Shown here piece by piece: positions 62,409 to 64,000 of a stretch of DNA of 64,000 nucleotides (the stretch's first letter is position 1; each line of letters opens with the position of its first letter). The notes beneath the pieces are model-generated. The model ran no database searches. It saw nothing but the letters and a program-made list of their open reading frames with translations, and was not told the origin of the DNA. Made by a program: the position numbers and the translations under genes. This DNA comes from UBA10438 sp964432155 (lineage in GTDB: Bacteria > Bacteroidota > Ignavibacteria > Kapaibacteriales > Kapaibacteriaceae): assembly GCA_964432155.1 (NCBI GenBank), contig CAYSMF010000001.1, positions 186,001-250,000 on the forward strand. The letters are read 5' to 3'.

Positions 62409-63706
62409 GGTTGGTCCTCCATCAATGTACCAAACGCCTCTGTGTCGAATCGACGATCCACGCGAACGGGATACACGCGCTTTGGCATATCCGCACTACC
62501 ATTGAACGTCACAGCTACGTGATGCTGCGACCAACCACGCCATGTTCCTGTCGATTGATCGAATGTCTCGGGCAACACCTCAACAATCGATCCAACCTGG
62601 GCATCTATAAACCGTGCGTGCTTCCAATCACTGAGCGTACGTAAACGATGCGTTCGCATACGACGCAGTCCTCGATCTACCTGCTCCATGGTTGCAGCGA
62701 CGGTGTCATCGCGTTCTGAATACGTGAAGACGTGTAGATACGACCAAGGCATTTCTTCCAACAGCGCATACGTTTCCTCGAACTCCTGTTCCGTCTCTCC
62801 GGGGAATCCTACAATCACGTCAATACCGAGAGCAAGACCAGGGATCCGGTCATGGAGCTTTGCTGCAAGTGCTCGATACTGCTCTGCACTGTATCGACGT
62901 CGCATGCGCCGCAGGACGCTCGACGAGCCGCTCTGTAGCGGAATGTGCAGATGCGGGACGATCTCTGGAGATGCCGCGATGAGTTCAATGAGATCATCGG
63001 TAATCGTGTTTGGTTCAATTGATGAGATTCGAATGCGAATCGGTGGACGCTGCTCAATGATATCGCGTAGCACGTCTCCGAACCGCGATCCATCGGCGTC
63101 TTCGTACTCACCAAGATTGACTCCCGAGAGGATAAGCTCTTGGTAGCCATCGGCGAGAATTCGATCGAGCTCACGTTTTACATCCTCACGGAGCATCGAG
63201 CGTGCGCTACCGCGTGCCTTAGGAATCGTGCAAAACGAACAGGAGTAGTCGCACCCATCCTGAATCTTGAAGAAGGTTCTCGTGCGAGAAGCTGTGCGGT
63301 GCGTGCGTGAGGGCTCGAACGTGATATCGTCACTCAGGTCTTCTGCATCGACAACTACGTGCGTCGATGAGGCTATCTCACTGATGCGATCAGCAATAGA
63401 GAACTTCTTCGCTGTGCCGATAACAGCACGGACTCCATCGATTGAGGCAATCTCCTGCGGCTTAAGCTGCGCGTAGCATCCTGTGACGACAACAGCAGCG
63501 TCAGGCGACCGACGCAGGCTGCGTCGGACAAGCTTACGACACTCGGTATCTGCCTGCTCAGTGACACTACAGGTGTTGAGTAGCACCATGTCTGCCTGCT
63601 CCTCGAGCGACACAATCTGGTGGCCCCGTGAAATCAGATCATCACATAACCGCGAGGTCTCACTATAATTGAGCTTACAGCCGAGTGTATGTACTGCAAT
63701 CCGCAT
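62405..63706 (-). CDS. mtaB: tRNA threonylcarbamoyladenosine methylthiotransferase MtaB
   Basis: 433 residues from ATG 63706 (MRIAVHTLGCKLNYSE); the longer frame to 63748 lies in the divergent promoter region. The N-terminal UPF0004 domain has three Cys (GCKLN, LNTCSVTEQAD, VVTGCYAQ), the radical SAM cluster is CDYSCSFCTIPKARG, and a TRAM-like C-terminus follows. The HTLGCKLN opening separates MtaB from MiaB. It adds a methylthio group to t6A37 of tRNAs reading ANN codons. YgfZ at 4716 is known to aid related enzymes. Confidence 0.95.
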   Translation of the reverse strand: MRIAVHTLGCKLNYSETSRLCDDLISRGHQIVSLEEQADMVLLNTCSVTEQADTECRKLVRRSLRRSPDAAVVVTGCYAQLKPQEIASIDGVRAVIGTAKKFSIADRISEIASSTHVVVDAEDLSDDITFEPSRTHRTASRTRTFFKIQDGCDYSCSFCTIPKARGSARSMLREDVKRELDRILADGYQELILSGVNLGEYEDADGSRFGDVLRDIIEQRPPIRIRISSIEPNTITDDLIELIAASPEIVPHLHIPLQSGSSSVLRRMRRRYSAEQYRALAAKLHDRIPGLALGIDVIVGFPGETEQEFEETYALLEEMPWSYLHVFTYSERDDTVAATMEQVDRGLRRMRTHRLRTLSDWKHARFIDAQVGSIVEVLPETFDQSTGTWRGWSQHHVAVTFNGSADMPKRVYPVRVDRRFDTEAFGTLMEDQP

Positions 63707-63758
63707 GTGCAAAGTTATGCGATCGCAGTCATGCTTACGAACAAACACACAGGACGCT

Positions 63759-64000
63759 ATGCATCCGGACGTACTTCATGGCATTGGCACGGTAGATCTC
63801 ACAGTTACACCGGAAATGACAGCAACACTCGATGGTAAAGAAATCCACCGTGTGTACTCGACATTCTGGCTTGCCTATCATGCGGAGGTAGCTGCTCGCC
63901 GCGCCATTGAACCGTTTTTCGAGGCGGATGATAATGCCGTTGGCATTGGTCTCGAGATCAAGCATCTAGCGATGGCGGCCATAGGTGCGCATGTTCGTAT
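63759..64000 (+). CDS. Hotdog-fold thioesterase, FlK-like (3' end outside window)
   Basis: Open from ATG 63759 (AGGA four bases upstream) to the window edge; about 80 residues visible. The pattern PEMTATLDGKEIHRVYSTFWLAYHAE and GIGLEIKHLAMAAIGAHV, a helix, an acidic-Gly turn and then His before the third strand, resembles fluoroacetyl-CoA thioesterase-like hotdog proteins that hydrolyse acyl-CoAs. It is divergent from mtaB with a 52-base spacer. Confidence 0.75.
   Translation, partial: MHPDVLHGIGTVDLTVTPEMTATLDGKEIHRVYSTFWLAYHAEVAARRAIEPFFEADDNAVGIGLEIKHLAMAAIGAHVR

Noticed and set aside
1..64000. CRISPR arrays, insertion sequences, rRNA genes
   Set aside because: No regularly spaced repeats, transposase motifs or rRNA-like sequence were seen.

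Overview
The window reads as a chromosome segment from a member of the Bacteroidota/Chlorobiota group, most plausibly an Ignavibacteria/Kapabacteria-type lineage (inference; no marker placement could be run). The reasons are: four secreted proteins with type IX secretion (T9SS)-like C-terminal sorting domains; a SusC/TonB-type receptor with an N-terminal carboxypeptidase-like domain; a DUF5686-type outer-membrane protein; the GlmU-like bifunctional enzyme found in Bacteroidetes; and promoters of the TTTG / TAnnTTTG type. Genes are packed tightly. ATGA, GTGA and TAATG stop/start overlaps are common, and no gap exceeds about 190 bases. I see no insertion sequence, prophage, CRISPR array or rRNA.

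Layout. 1-8 kb: end of a YtcJ-like amidohydrolase, an ATP-grasp-like unknown, a TlpA-type thioredoxin protein, an SDR and YgfZ on the minus strand, then a secreted subtilase and a second SDR. 8-17 kb: an MsbA-like exporter, a 2162-residue secreted protein and a tRNA-Ala/tRNA-Asp pair. 17-25 kb (minus): a sugar-type ABC permease, nadD, zupT, nuoF, a thiolase and valS. 25-32 kb (plus): two related coiled-coil envelope proteins, phoH, cdaA, pcm, miaA and a PBP4-type peptidase carrying a very basic insert, facing nnr. 33-38 kb: phoD, a lipoprotein and a TonB receptor in one operon. 38-48 kb: lptB/htrA, priA-purT, a DUF5686 protein with a sugar-binding lipoprotein, and pyrG. 49-53 kb: GlmU-like enzyme, SDR and a CAP-domain secreted protein. 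53-60 kb: two unknown genes, then a DNA-damage mutagenesis cassette. 60-64 kb: truA, an M48 lipoprotein, dppA, mtaB and the start of a thioesterase.

The most distinctive block is 54.77-59.97 kb. It encodes an XRE-type helix-turn-helix protein fused to a UmuD/LexA-like self-cleaving S24 domain, an ImuB-like protein that has lost most of the polymerase palm but keeps the helix-hairpin-helix, little finger and a beta-clamp motif (QVALF), a 78-residue stand-alone DUF6504-like protein that in other bacteria is the tail of ImuB, and the error-prone polymerase DnaE2. No ImuA is present. The regulator and the imuB'-DUF6504-dnaE2 operon each have a promoter carrying an inverted repeat, and both share the 11-mer GACATTTTGTA. 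I read this as a compact variant of the lexA2-imuAB-dnaE2 mutasome under its own repressor.

Much of the rest is housekeeping: tRNA modification (miaA, truA, mtaB), cofactors (nadD, nnr), nucleotides (purT, pyrG), envelope building (lptB, GlmU-like, dacB-like, htrA) and c-di-AMP synthesis (cdaA). Around it lie secreted or surface proteins that would need a T9SS located elsewhere in the genome.
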